Source: Prinia subflava
Taxonomy: Eukaryota > Chordata > Aves > Passeriformes > Cisticolidae
Assembly (NCBI RefSeq): GCF_021018805.1
Contig: NC_086249.1
Span: 79,386,472 to 79,450,471, forward strand
Reading direction: 5' to 3'
DNA length: 64,000 nucleotides
This document shows, piece by piece, positions 14,250 to 26,775 of the stretch (positions are counted from its first letter, which is position 1; every line of letters begins with the position of its first letter). The position numbers were made by a program, and so were the translations under genes. The notes beneath the pieces were generated by a model. The model searched no databases. It was given only the letters and a program-made list of their open reading frames with translations, and had not been told where the DNA came from.

Positions 14250-15217
14250 TGGAGGACAATGACAGAGAGCAGAACTGCCATAATCCAAGGTGAAAGGCCA
14301 GAGACCTGATCCACCACTTACATGCACACACAAGGATATATGGGACCAGATGGGATCCACACATGGATGCTTAGGGAGCTGACGGAAATGCTCACTGAGA
14401 CACTTTCCCTCATTTATCAGCAGTCTTGGCTAACCAGGGAGATCCCAGGTGTCTGGAAGCTGGCAGTGATGTTGACCATCTACAAGAAGGGCTGGGAGGA
14501 GGATCTGGGTAACCAGAGGCCTGTCAGCCTGACCTCAGTGCTGGGGAAGGCCGTGGAGCAGATCACCTTGAGTGCTGTCATGCAGCACGTACAGGACAGC
14601 CAGGGGATCAGGCCCAGCACAAATACAGGTTTGTCAAAGGCAGGTCCTGCTGGACCAACCTGATCTCCTCCTATGACAAGGTGACCCATTTAGCATATGA
14701 GGGAAAGGCTGTGGATGTTTGCCTGAAGTTTGGTAAAGCCTTTGACACTGTCTCCCACAGAATTCTCCTGGAGAAATTGGCTGCTCATGTCTTGGACAGG
14801 TGCTCTGTAGTTTGGGTAAAAACCTTGCTGGATGGCTGGGCCCAGAGAGTGGGTGGTGGATGGAGTCAGATTCAGCTGGCTGTCAGGTGCCAGTGGTATT
14901 TCCTGGACTGGGGTCAGTTCTGCTCAGTAATTACTGGTGACCTGGATGAGGGGAACAAGTTCTCCCTCAGTAAGTTCACAGATGACACCAAGATGGGTGG
15001 GAGTGTTGATCTGCTGGAGGGCAGGAAGGCTCTGCAGAGGGATCTGGACAGGCTGGATCAATGGGCCAGGGCCAGTTGTATGAGGGTTAACAAGGCCAAG
15101 TGCCAAGTCCTGCACTTAGGTCACAACAATCCCAGGCAGTGCTACAGGCTCAGGGAGGAGGGGCTGGGAAGCTGCCTGGCGGAAAAAGACCTGGGGGTGC
15201 CGGTCCACGTCTGCTGA
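14250..15217 (+). pseudogene. CR1 ORF2 fragment: reverse transcriptase, inactivated
   Basis: The reverse transcriptase appears in two pieces. The first (14,322-14,663) carries MGPDGIHTWMLRELTE, VWKLAVMLTIYKKG and [18 protein letters not shown], the fingers and palm motifs of LINE RTs. A frameshift at about 14,625 moves the reading to the second piece (14,681-15,217), with [15 protein letters not shown] and the catalytic region reading [10 protein letters not shown]. The usual FADD is therefore FTDD, so both aspartates of the metal site survive but the alanine is replaced. The PQG-type motif expected between these segments is scrambled (about 14,885-14,935). The C-terminal LDRLDQWA and [12 protein letters not shown] segments are still recognisable. 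Non-functional. Confidence 0.88.
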
Positions 15218-15599
15218 ACAAGAAGTCCAGTGGCATCCTGCCTGTATCAGCAGAAGTGTGGCAGCTGGACCAGGGCAGGGATTGTCCCTCTGTACTCAGC
15301 ACTGGTGAAGCCTCACCTCAAATCCTGAGTTCAGTTTTGGGCCCCTCACTACAAGACATTGAGGTGCTGGAGTCCAGCGAGTGAGTCCAAAGGACAAGAG
15401 AGCTGGTGAAGGTTCTGGAGCACAAATCCTGTGAGGAACAACTGAAGGAGATGAGGGGGTTTAACCTGGAGAAAAGGAGGTTCAGGGGCAACCTTATCAC
15501 TTTATACAGCCACCTGAAAGGAAGCTGTAGCCAGGTGGGGGTCAGTCCCGTCCCCCCCCCCCACAAAAGTAATAAGTGATAGAACACTAGGAAATTACC

Positions 15600-15850
15600 T
15601 GGAGTTACACCAGAGGAGATTTAGACATTAGGAAACATTTCTTTACCAAAAGAGCAGTCAGACTTTGGAACAGGCTGCTCAGGCAAGTGGCCGCATCATC
15701 ATCTCTGGAGATTTTTATAAGAGATATAGATGTGGCACTTAAGGACATGGTTTAGGGCTGAACTTGGCAGTGCCATGTTAACAATTGGACTCAATGATAA
15801 TAAAGGCCCTTTCCAACTGAACAGATTCTAAGATTCAATGATTCTGGAAG
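15600..15850 (+). repeat. CR1 3' UTR and terminal tail
   Basis: This contains the conserved CR1 3' module: TTTAGACATTAGGAAACATT, GACTTTGGAACAGGCTGCTC, GGACTCAATGATAATAAAGG, and the final degenerate ATTC repeat. In avian CR1s the ATTCTATG-like terminus is where target-primed reverse transcription starts. The unit is continuous with the coding remnant to its left. Confidence 0.9.
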
Positions 15851-18800
15851 GTGAGGCAAGAGGAATTTCAGTGACACATTCAAAATTCCCAGGCACTTTG
15901 CAGCTGAGACAGGACCGCCCATCAATATTTTAATCTTGCATTTTTCACAAAAGTTACAAGGTCTTCTAGTTAACTTGACTTTTAAAGTAAGTAGCAGCAA
16001 TTTGCAGAACCCAGGAATAAAATTACATCAGAATTACAATCTTTAAGGCTGAGCAAGGAAAAATTATAATGCTTTCTTCTGCACTAATGATTTGAGATGT
16101 ATACCTAGACTTTTGGGAATAAGGCTACAGAAATTAATTTTTTTGTGGTTTCTATTGGTGCAATATTCTTGTAGGTTTTCATTATAGCAGTTAAGCTCTG
16201 AGATTTCCTTTCAAATCACAGAACAATAGATTAACCTCAGCACTAAGGAAATAACCTTTTTTTCCTGAAAGCTTTTCATAGGCTAATTTTTATCCTGTTA
16301 CGAGTAATATAGACAGAGAAAACAAAGCCTTACCCTAACATAAAATCTTTGACAGAACTCCAGCAACAGTCAAACTGTCTAAATGGTGCCAGAAAAGTGG
16401 GTAGTCCTTGAGATTTTATGGAATTAACTCCAGACACTAATTCTCGATCTTTCAGAGGCTGCAATTCCTCTCACCTAAACATAGGCATCTACCAAAGAGA
16501 TGTCTCCATCTGAGCTATTTTTTCTTATCAGCAGAGAGAAATGAGCCCTTCTCCTTTGCAATTCATCTTCTCCTGAGGTAATCATCCAAACCAGATCAGA
16601 TGACTCATGAACTGGAAATGTATGTTTCTATCCATTAGTCTAGGAAGAGAGCCCTGGTCTAGCTCAAGTGGAGACATCTACCTGGCAGATGCCTCAGGTT
16701 AGGCGAGATGAATGCTATCAAGTGTCTCTCCAGCATTCCTGTCCTTGGTAGAGTAGACAGAAATAATTTGTCATAAAATTATTCAAAAGAAGCATTCAAA
16801 ACAGGATCTTCCCATGTAATAGTTTGCTACAGGGCATGGTCCCTTTCTGAATGGAAGGAAGAGCTGAAATAAGGCAGTTTCCCTGGAAGTGATAAAACAT
16901 AGAAGGCAGAAGTGGTCTCCATAAAAATTTAGGGATGCAATGAAATTGTACTTCGCTGGTCTTTTGGAATTTCAGAAATAAGTGAAAGGCAGCATGACAG
17001 AGAACAAAGTTCCCCATACTCTTCTCATCACTCTGCTCATTTAGGGGGTGGGGAGTGGTAGGTTCTTCATCGAGGATTGTGTTGTTAGAGGGATCAGGGA
17101 GAAAAGAAAGAACAATAAGACATTTAAAACTGATTAATAAATTCCAGGTGTATCTTTGAGGAATACTAAAATACTCTATTTCCTTTTGTTTGCACTATAT
17201 ATCTTATTTTAAAATAGGTTTGATGGGAAAAACAGAGCATAACTCCATATTTATTGCATTTCTGGAAATGTGCCTGTATTTATTACTGGCATCTGCTGTT
17301 AGTGACAGATCTTGAGTAAAGTCCAGAAGTCCTGAATAACACTTGGCTTTCTTTATTATGGTAAAAAAAATTGCTCTTGCTGGCTCACTGCAATTAGCAA
17401 AGATTGTATTTTATTCTGCATGCCCTTTACTAGCAGTAATCCAATATTGAATTGCCTCAGAGGGTCTCAGCAATAACTGGGTCAAACTCTCTCATAACTC
17501 TTTCTGCTTGACCTGGAAAATTGACACTTCTATAGGAGTGCACAGTATATATTTATATGGTCAAATCACTATGTGTATTTCAATCTTGCACTCTGTTCTT
17601 TGTTTATTCACCTTCCTTTTATGATCTATTTGAAGTTTGTCCATATCTCAATTTTCTTCCCAACCTATTTAGCCTCTAGATAAAGACCACTTAGCTGCTA
17701 GCAGGAGCAGAATTCATCTTCATATAGCATTTATACTGGGCATGTTCTAATTAAGTCAGTTAAAGCAGCTATCTGCAATTCAGCATGTCTGAGCAGCTCT
17801 CCATTCATCAGTGATCTCCTGTAAACACTTAGGACATCTTGACCTTGACTGGTTGTGAGAGTAGGAAAGGAAACATGACTGAGACTCACAGGCTGCTTCT
17901 TGGCAGTAGGGTGGCAGCGTTTTAAGCTGCTTCTCCAAGTTGTTCTAGTCATGAGTGCAAAGAACCAGGAGGAACACTGGCAACTCACCGAGACTACATG
18001 GCAGGAATGCAGGGTGCCAGGAGGGGGAAATCTCTTGGTGGGGCCAGAGACATGATGTGATATGTTGTAGATTCTCTATTTGCTACTCATGCAAGAAACT
18101 GGGTAAACCATATTTTTCTCCAATGTGAATGAAATATATTCTTACTTGATTTTGCAGAAATCCACTATGTTAAAACTAGGCCCAGATTCAATCTTTCCCC
18201 ACCTACACCTACTTTTTTTTCCTTTTAGTTGACTCTCAGAAGCTGGTACAGATATCATCAATGTTTCCTCATTACCATGGTCTGAATGTTCCACTAATTC
18301 TGTGTACTACACCCATAAATATTTTCTGTTTTGGAAACTCCATACATAAAGTTAACATTTTAGTAAATGTTAATAGCTAGGCTTTTGAACTAGCAGAACA
18401 GGTTATACTGAAAAAATATGCGATTTGCATGCATGAGGACAAAGAAGTATTGCCACTCATGTTCCTGCATTTTGCCCAAAGTCCAGAGATTAAAGCAATC
18501 CCCAGAATATGTGAAATCCAGTTCTTATTCCTGTCATAACCAAAGTGGATCTGAGTCCACACTTACCTCCCCAGAGTGCCTAAGCAGGCTGTAATATAAG
18601 GATCTTCTGTCAGTGCCACTGCTCTTCATATCTAAAAGGTTATTGGGGTAGGAACAGGTTCCCTGGTATTACAAGTCCTGAATGAATGCCCTGACCTCTA
18701 GTCCATCCATCTTTCTCTCCTGCCTCTGGCTCAATTTATATTTAACCACTAAGCCTTTGTATAAAACAAGCACTACATTCTTTACTTGCTTCTCTGCATT

Positions 18801-19324
18801 TTGAATGCTGTCTGTACTTTGCACTCTATTTCATGACGGATTAAAATACTTGAAATAGATTTGATATGTTTTCCTTCAGCCTGAAGTGATAATTGATATA
18901 ATTTTCTTCTACAAGAGAAATTTTTTTAAGTTTTAATTTTGGCTTAGGTTTCATGGTTCCTGTTTTTAACTTTTTTCAGTTTGAGGGATGAGCTAAAGAA
19001 TCTTTTTTTTTAAAAAAAATCTCCATTTCTCTTTGTTCTGTTTGTTATATTATCTGTTGTCAACTGCCTTGAGGTTTTGGTACAGCTTCAGACACTTAAT
19101 GTCCTTGCTAGTGGAGACTAAGCTTAATAATTTAACAGCATTTACAGTGTTCAAAGCTGGGAGAGTTTGATTTAAGCCTGCTAGTTGAAATTGCTCAAAG
19201 TCCTATTACACAGTATAAAAAAACTCATATTTTTCAGTCTATTGAACCAGTCTCATTGCATTTTGCACTTATTCCCCAACGTTAAAAAAATGCGCTAATT
19301 AAGCAAAATGAGTGCAACTCCAGT

Positions 19325-19363
19325 TTTATTTAAGGGAATTTTGACTAAATTCCCCTAAATAAA
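19325..19363. repeat. Short inverted repeat, 17-bp arms, 5-nt loop
   Basis: The left arm TTTATTTAAGGGAATTT (19,325-19,341) is the reverse complement of AAATTCCCCTAAATAAA (19,347-19,363) with one mismatch. The loop is TGACT. It could fold as a stable small hairpin in DNA or RNA. It is too short for a typical pre-miRNA, and no flanking target-site duplication is clear. Confidence 0.75.
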
Positions 19364-22300
19364 TTTTCTTTAACTACCCCAGATAAAAACTTTGGAGGTG
19401 AGGTGAAGTGAGATAAATTTTAACTCTCAAGGAATGGATAAAGATATAATCAGGAGCTTATTATGACCTAGATATTTTTGGCATTCATATATAGATAGCA
19501 GATAGGTTTCCTGTATGTCATCCCTCTAGCAAAAGAGAGTTGAAGACAGGTGGGTTTTATAATCCTATCCTTACTCCACTCCCGGAAAGCTAAGGATCAC
19601 AGTGAATGAAACATATTTTTCCCGCAGAGAAATCACAGTAAGAAACTTCCTCTAGCAGCATGCTTTGCCTCTCCTCAATTGGCTAAGGATACATCTCCCC
19701 CTCAAGGGGTGAGGTTAGCAAACAATGGGGATTCAAAGAGAGGTAGCAGCTTCAGGCTCTTCTACAAAGAAGCCCTGATGAACATCCTGTGTTTTGCCTA
19801 TTTTTATCTCCTTTGTGCTCAAAAATGTCATAAAAGCCTCTATTAAACTTCAGCAAAAGAGCAGCTATAGGCAGGAATTGAAGGTTTGATGACATTAGGT
19901 GAAAGTTATGACTAGACTGGTGAGGTGAGGTAAACTGGATAAAAAGTGAGCCTTGTATAAAAAAATAAGAAACGCATATACAGAGGAGGCCAAAAACCCC
20001 TCACTGACAACTATTTGCATAAGTAGTTTTTTTCAAAAGAAAAAAGTGATGTGATTATGCTTTTGATCTCACTGAGAAGTAAAGGCTTTGGTTAGCATCC
20101 CCTAAATGCAATAAGAAATTAGAAAAACACCCCCAAACAAACAGAAAATAAAGGCCTGGATGAAAAAGACATGGTGCTACGTAGAAGCCTAAGGTGATAT
20201 TTTTTGCTCCCCATATGGCTGAGACCACACCCATGGCATGACCACTGGCTGCTAAGAAATTGATGCCTTGGCATAAACACCAGGGTTTTTTGCCATCTGA
20301 GAAGCCCTGAGACTCAGGACATCTCCAAATCCTGCTCCAAAGGAGCACAGCCCTGTGTGGTATCTCCGAGCCCCTCATTTTCTATCCATGCAAACAATTC
20401 CAACAATATTAGACACTTGCATTTAGTAGTAGAATTCTAGAGAGGCCTAGACTGCAATGGTACCTGTGTGTAACAGTCACCTTCATGGAGACCTCACAAT
20501 TCAGTGGTCCCCAGGAATAGTCCAAACCTACCACAATCCTTAATCAATTCTGATTAATCTAACAAAGAACAGCAAGATGTTAAGGGAGCTAATGCTGATT
20601 ATAAACTAAAGGGAATCCTATTTGACAACTAAATCCTATTAAAGTAAGGAGGTAGATTACAAACAGCATGGTTGATAATGAAATGGGCATGTGGAAAATG
20701 TTCTGTAGGCTAAAAACAAGAAAACACAGAACAAGTTCTTAATACCGGATGAGTGTCACAGCTTATTAACAGTTCAGTTCTGTTACTGTGATGGCTGGTG
20801 CCGCATGTGATCATACGGAAGAAATGACAGGGCATACAAAGCAACCAGTTCTTTTATATGCCTTTATTTGCTTTGTGATGGCAGTGGCCTGCCCATTAAT
20901 CACCAAATGTAACACTCTTCAAATGCCCATGCTGCAGACAACTGTATGTGATCTGGTCATAAACTGACATGTCAAGGACACAAGTTCCCTCATTTGTTTT
21001 AGCTGTTTCTCTCAGGGTGGAAAGAAAGAGCCTGCTCCCCTCCAGCTGCTATACTGGGTGGTCTGCTAAGGAGGGCAGAGAGGTCCCACCTAGAGCTACC
21101 TGTGTGCTTCACAACTCTTACACTGGCAAACGCCAAATCCAACAGCGCTGTAAAGCTGGTGAACTGAACCTTTATGCTAAAACATAAGGGCATCTTAGGG
21201 CATCTCACCAATTTTTGAGCTTAAGACCTGTGTATTTTGGGCTCCTGGCTCTCAAAAACAGGCTATGGTAGGTGAGCAGATCTGTATAAGTGTTCACTGA
21301 ACCTACTTTGATCCAACCAGCTCAGGCTGTGAGCATATAGCTGAAGTTTGGTGTGGCACTCCAAGGCATCAACATGACCATCTTATCTCACTTTGCTGGA
21401 GGTATTTTCACTGAGGAGCAGTGCTGACTGTCCTGTGCTGAAGACCTGAACATGTGCCACCTTCCAGGGCTCTGTGGTGGGGTGAGTGCACACTGGTGTT
21501 CTGAGCGATAACACGCTCTCACAAGCTTTACAGGCACCATCTGTCACAAACTGTGTCCTACCACTGTGTAAAAACAAAATGCCACCTCCAAATCATCAGA
21601 AAAAAGAAGCAAACCCCAGCAGCCTGACCTTTATACAACATCCCCACTTAAAAGTATGCAGCAGTAGACGAAAGGCAGGCTCAGCAATTGGTATTAAAGC
21701 AAAGGGACATTTGCAATGCAGTGGGAAAGGAAGACAGATGGGATGTCTCACTGTGAAAGGGTTCTGCTATGACAGCACACAGCCATTTCACTGAGACAGA
21801 CATCAGATGCTGAGGAGGAGGAGTTGTAGTCAGTGAAAGGGAAGTTACTTGCCGTGCTAGAAGATACTTGTTACAGTATTTCCTGACTCTGTATGCACAG
21901 AGCACAATGTTATGGGAAAAATTCATCCTCTCAGATTATCTACTTTTCAAACCAACAGAGATTCAACAAAGATGGAAATAAATCCATAATATGTGTGTTA
22001 TGTATCTATGTTCCAAATCAATATTAGGGATGGGCTACCAGTGCGAAAAGCCAGAGATCCAGACCAGAGATGCATGCAGTATTACAAGGACGGAGAGAAA
22101 TCTATATGTTCAGTGTATTTCTCTACATTCTGTGCCAATATTCAAGCTAGTTTACTCATGTGAAAAATTGGTTCTACATAGTTTGGAGGGGGAGAACACA
22201 TCAATAGTTGCACTGTGGAAATGTGTGCTAAATAACAAAGATGGCCTTCATGCCATGACTATCGAGTGCATCTGCATTGTGCAGAGAAATTCTACAGTCT

Positions 22301-23559
22301 CACAAAATATTAAACAGCCTTTTTTGAAAGAAGGATATTTACACTTTCCTGATAATTTTCTTCTACGCTTCATCAGGTGCTGTGAAAAGTTACTCACTCC
22401 ACCTTGGTGTTTTCTGCAGTGCTCATCATGGTAGTCAGTGGCCTGGCTCAGCCTGAGTAGTGCAGCACTGAAGTGTCTGTCTCCAGGGGCCAGACCTTCC
22501 CTCTGGGTCTTGCTTCCTTCCCCTGTAACCAGCAGTGGCTTCCTCTTTCCACACCCCACTGCTTCTCCTGCCTTTGCTCCATTTTACACAGAACTGTCGG
22601 GCTTTGCAGTTTTGCAGCACATGAGAAGGAGAGGCAGGTAAAGCCTGATCCATCATATCCAATGTTATGGGATTTGGTTGTTTACTAAAACCTTGCTCTT
22701 TTGCCAGCAGTCACAGCAGCATAGCTGGCACAGAGTAGGCACAGGGGAAAAAAGGTCTTCTCCTTACACAAGGCTTGCCCAGTCCCAGGTTTCCTTATCT
22801 CTGACCTTTGCACCCTTCACACACATGCTGATTTATTGCCACTCTCAAAAAGGCTGCCTTCTGCAAGCACCAGGCTTGCATAAGCTGCCCTGCCCTGCTG
22901 CTCTCTTTTATCCCTCCTCTGTCTTTGCAGACATTTTCTTCCTTTTAGCTTATCAACACCAGAAGGGGCTGGCTGATCTGAGCCTTTACTCTTCCTATGG
23001 CTGTGGTTTCACTCCCATCAACACCTGTCTCTTTCTTAAATTAATCCAAAATCAGTCAATAACCCCATCAAATAAGCCGTGTCCCTTCTTTTGCACACAC
23101 TTTTGTCTTGCTCTGATTAGTGTCCCAACAATGAGTCACCAGCTGTTTAGCCTAATTTTGGGAACTCTACAATAAACCAGCCTGTTCAGGAGCTCAACAT
23201 TTATTTTCCACGTCAACAAAGGAGCAATTTCTTTAGAAAAGAAAAATATCCTAATGCCCCACTCAACACATTCAGGTCCTGAATGAATAACTGTGCCCAA
23301 ATAAGGCCCTTCCTTATTGAGATAACAAATAACATGAGCATTTGAGAGCTGCTTATGAGGGTACCTTGCAATCCTGCTCAATACCAGTAAACCACAGCAA
23401 ATCTGTAAGGGAGACATATTCAAGCAGCCCTGGGAAACATTTCAGATATATTTTACTGGGCATCTGATCTGAGCCTATTCCTGAACTTGAACCTGACAAA
23501 ACTTGCTAAAGCTTCAGGTAAGGCTCTCCCCAGTTTGGCCCCACAAAAATTCTTATGCC

Positions 23560-23600
23560 TCTAACAGCTAATATGCAAATGAAGGTAATTAAACCCCACT
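23560..23600 (+). promoter_or_regulatory. Octamer plus homeodomain-type site cluster
   Basis: An exact octamer ATGCAAAT (23,573-23,580) is followed 5 bp later by TAATTAAA (23,586 on), a typical homeodomain core. Pairs like this occur in POU/homeobox enhancers. The combination can arise by chance in AT-rich DNA, and nothing here shows that it is used. Confidence 0.2.
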
Positions 23601-24020
23601 GTCTGCATGGCTCCTCTAAATCCTTTTTACAATTAATTTCTTCCTGAGAGGACTGTCAGATCTGTTGTCTGGCAATGTTGCAGCTGTGAAACCAGGAAAA
23701 CTGATTTCAAAACTCCGGAAGAACAGACTCTGTTTTTATGAGTGTGGAGAGATGTGATAATTTTTGTCAAGAGCAATATGTAACAGGCAGGTAGTAGTTC
23801 ATGTTTTCTGCCATAGGCACTGCAAGTAATGATGGAGAGAAGTGGGATTTTGGAAAGTGTCAGACTCATGTATTACACTATTGGAAACGGTGATGAAGAA
23901 AACATACACCACTTATATTCAGGAAACATCTTTTTGTTCAAAGTATGTTTTCTGATTTCTGCCTTATCTGACCATATAGATCAGAAAACAGCTCATTTTT
24001 AGTTTTGTTTGGAAATCATG

Positions 24021-24375
24021 TGATGGGTTCAGGCACTGGCCTGAGATCTGAACTCCTGGAGAGCAATTTCATGTCAGATTCTCATACCTGGTACCTCTGT
24101 GGCTTTGGGTGTGTCTGATCCTACAGGGTACTCAGCATTGTGCAAGACCCGGGTCCCAGTCCACCAAAGATCTTAAGCATATGATTAATTTTTAGTCCCT
24201 TTAACTTCACCGATTAAACTGCTTAGATGGATTCACTCCTAGACACCTAATCTTCCCACCTGAATTTCAATATTAGCAAAATGAGGATAATTCTTTCTTT
24301 AATATATATGGGTACAAGCAAGCATTAATTAGTTAATATATGTGGAGCGCTTTGGAGATACAACGGCTATCTACA
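24021..24375 (+). repeat. Ancient MIR/L3-like interspersed repeat remnants
   Basis: Two parts are visible. The left part (GGTTCAGGCACTGGCCTGAG onward) resembles the 5' half of MIR-type SINEs. The right part reads CAAAATGAGGATAATTCTTTC, then ATTAATTAGTTAATATATG, then GGAGCGCTTTGGAGATA. That matches the order of the amniote module 'AAAATGGGGATAAT ... TTAAT ... AAAGCGCTTTGAGAT'. The middle has TTAAGCATATGATTAATTTT, similar to old L3-derived repeats. All parts are strongly diverged. One composite or two neighbouring insertions are possible. Confidence 0.5.
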
Positions 24376-26655
24376 TGTTAATTTATGCAGATATTGGAAG
24401 AAGTAGAGGGAAATAATTGCTGTCTCTCACCTGTCCAGGGTTTCAGAACAGCATTCATTCCCTCACCCGCTGTAGAACAGAAACTAAATGCTGAGACAAG
24501 CCCACGATTAGGAGACACTCAGAGCACGCTTATCAGATTTAACACAGTTTCCCATTTAAGGGAACGCAATCAGCGCTGTATTTGCATTTCTCTTGCAAAT
24601 GAGCCTCACTCAGCCTTAGGCTGGCCTTCCACTAGCTGCTTCTCGTGTCTCAGTGCCATGGTAGCCAACTGCCTCAGCACTTTACCACGCTTTCATCTGT
24701 CTTGTGTCTGTACTTAATAACAAACCTGGCGAGGACGCTCCAGCACCCGTGATTGGCAGATTCTCACCCATTCTGGTTTTGAGATCCTGGACCTGGGCCA
24801 TGTGAGATCTTGATTTGGCCAAATACTTACCTTGGATCTATAGATAAATAAATAAAGCACATAAAAGGGACTGGTTTATCTCATGTCATTCTGTAAGATG
24901 TTCGTGCAAGGCTTTTTCCTAACAAGCTCTGTAAGTGGCTTTAATGAAGATGTCTTTGCCATTTCGCTCAGGAGGTTTGTGTATAGCATTATCATCTCTC
25001 CAGAACTGGAGAGCCTTGGCAGCCCCTAGTTCCCTTTCCCACCTGACAGAAGTAATAAACCACTGTTAACCATAGATCCAAGCCTCTTCTCTTATCAGCT
25101 GGAGAAAAGCTGAATGGCAGAGACTCTGGAGTTTCCATCAAGTCTTGGTGCTGGGATTTCTGCTTGGTGTTTCAAGCCCACGCCATCTAGCTGTGTTGCA
25201 GATTTGGTTGTTTTTCCACTGAGAAATTATTTCCCCAGCTAAAAATGCAGCATGAATATAAATGCAAGGCTTTATACTCAGCTTTTTATCTGCTTGTGGA
25301 CTTGAGGGAAGTAGGAAGAGACCTAAACAGGGCTAAATAAACTATAAGAGAAAAAGGACTCTGGGCAAATCCTTTGGAGATAAAAATCTCAAGAAACTCT
25401 TTCTAATCCTGATGGAGTTAAGCCTGAAAGTACCTGCTGCCTGTCAGATGGGAAACAGCTTGAAATGTGAGGTTGGGGGTTCAGATCTGCCCCATCCATC
25501 CTGTGGGATCCAATCACTCAGCAGGGGTTCTGGCACCTAGGGGAAGCCCAGAGCTAGGGCAGACATCAGAGGGGTCTGGCTGGGGGAGTACAGGCTACAG
25601 TGAGAGCCCTTCATACATCTCTGGGCAATGTGACAGCTCTCCTCAGTGCAGAAATCATTATAAAATTCACCTTAAGTAAAGCTGCTACTGCCTGGAACAT
25701 ATTCTTAATATGTCAGAACAATATCACATAAAACATCAACAGCAACTGTATGTACCCATACTCTCTGATTTATATCTTCTCTTTCCCTAATCAAATTTTG
25801 TTGCTAGGATGCTTGTTGATAATAGAAAACAAACACTCTGGATGAAAATGAAGAGAATATGTTTTTATATTTTTTTCTCCCTTGTTTACCAATTCATGTT
25901 ATGTTCTGAGTAAACTTTTATTCTTTTTAAATGTGAATGCCAGCTATTCTAAATTACATCAATCATGTAGAAAATTACATCCATAATGCAGAAAATATAT
26001 GAAACTTCTGACTGATACCTTGTGGCTTCCTGGAAACCTGGACTTTGCCAGGAAGAGGGCTGTCACCTGTGAGGCAATTGGTATCCCGTTCATGGAGATA
26101 ATAGCCAGAGGTCCAGGATTATTGCTAACACAAGAATTTTACCTGCAGACAGCTCAGCTGGCTGTACGCAAAGTCTTGTTTTCAGTCCCTGTGCATAGGA
26201 CTTTATTCAAATATTTAAATACAGCAGACAGTCTACAACTTTAAAAACATTATGGAAAAATCCATATAGTAACACCATAGGAACCTGCCAGTTAGTGTTT
26301 GCTCTACAGCCAACACATTACACTGTTACAATGAGCCAGATTTTCTTAAAATTTATGATTGGCTTATCAGAAGCAAAGTACTTCAGTATTGGTTTGTTTT
26401 TGTTTTAAGCCAGAAGCTTTCAAAAACTCAGCTGTGTATTTTGTTTTTGTTATGGTATCATCCATAGGCTCTGCTTGAGGTCGCGGGATACAGTACAAAC
26501 AGAAACAAATCAAATCAGAGACAATCAAATCCAGACAGAGCGAAATCGCAAATCAGAAATCAGAGGCTGTTTGTACCTCACAGAATTTATACTCTCAGCA
26601 GGTACAGCAGATAGAAGAGAGAGAAAGAGACTAGTGCTGGAGAGGGGAAATCCAT
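24376..26655. other. Non-coding stretch, possible conserved element at its left end
   Basis: No gene is supported. The left 350 bp (24,376-24,730) contains an inverted pair of octamer-like sites (24,580-24,600) and a CTTATCAG GATA-type site (24,530-24,537). The rest has no recognisable feature. Confidence 0.45.
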
Positions 26656-26659
26656 GTAA

Positions 26660-26775
26660 TGATGGAGGAGCAGTGGCACAGAGAGATGAATTGACTTTGG
26701 CCAAGGTTATGTGAGAATCCTGAGCAGAGCCAGGAAATGAGGCCAGAGCTCCTGAGACCCTCAGCCACAAGGTAG
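26660..26775 (-). repeat. MIR-like SINE remnant
   Basis: The order CAGTGGCACAGAGAGATGA, GACTTTGGCCAAGGTTATGTG, CAGAGCCAGGAAATGAGG, CCAGAGCTCCTGA closely follows the reverse complement of the MIR core: GAGGCACAGAGAGG, then TTGCCCAAGGTCACAC, then GCAGAGCCAGGAT, then the 'cccaggt...ctga' segment. The landmarks are collinear and correctly spaced, making this the clearest of the old SINE remnants in the window. The tRNA-derived head lies to the right in this orientation and is not distinct. Confidence 0.6.

Larger units (their letters stand above)
12960..15850 (+). mobile_element. CR1 non-LTR retrotransposon, 5'-truncated and decayed
   Basis: This is a degenerate avian chicken-repeat-1 LINE. At the left it enters the endonuclease region (from about 12,995, with the frame clearest at 13,113-13,364: GYKLFRKDGQGRR, then LVGVCYKPP spanning ILVGVCYKPPNQ). 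It continues through the linker (13,600-14,240) and the reverse transcriptase (about 14,250-15,220) into a non-coding 3' end (15,600-15,850) that closes with the CR1-type tail CCTTTCCAACTGAACAG plus ATTCTAAGATTCAATGATTC. About 2.9 kb is present, against about 4.5 kb for a full-length CR1, so ORF1 and the 5' region are missing. Frameshifts and stops split the protein, and a C-rich run interrupts it at about 15,551. It is not expected to be active. Confidence 0.93.
15851..24020. other. Non-coding stretch, no supported gene
   Basis: AT-rich sequence without recognisable genes or recent repeats. A 39-nt inverted repeat is at 19,325-19,363, and an octamer/homeodomain-type site cluster is at 23,560-23,600. 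The longest open frames (about 165 codons near 22.68-23.18 kb) have no family resemblance and overlap other frames. Confidence 0.55.

Noticed and set aside
22678..23175. 165-codon plus-strand open frame
   Set aside because: No domain, no splice-site support, amino-acid content typical of random AT-rich translation.
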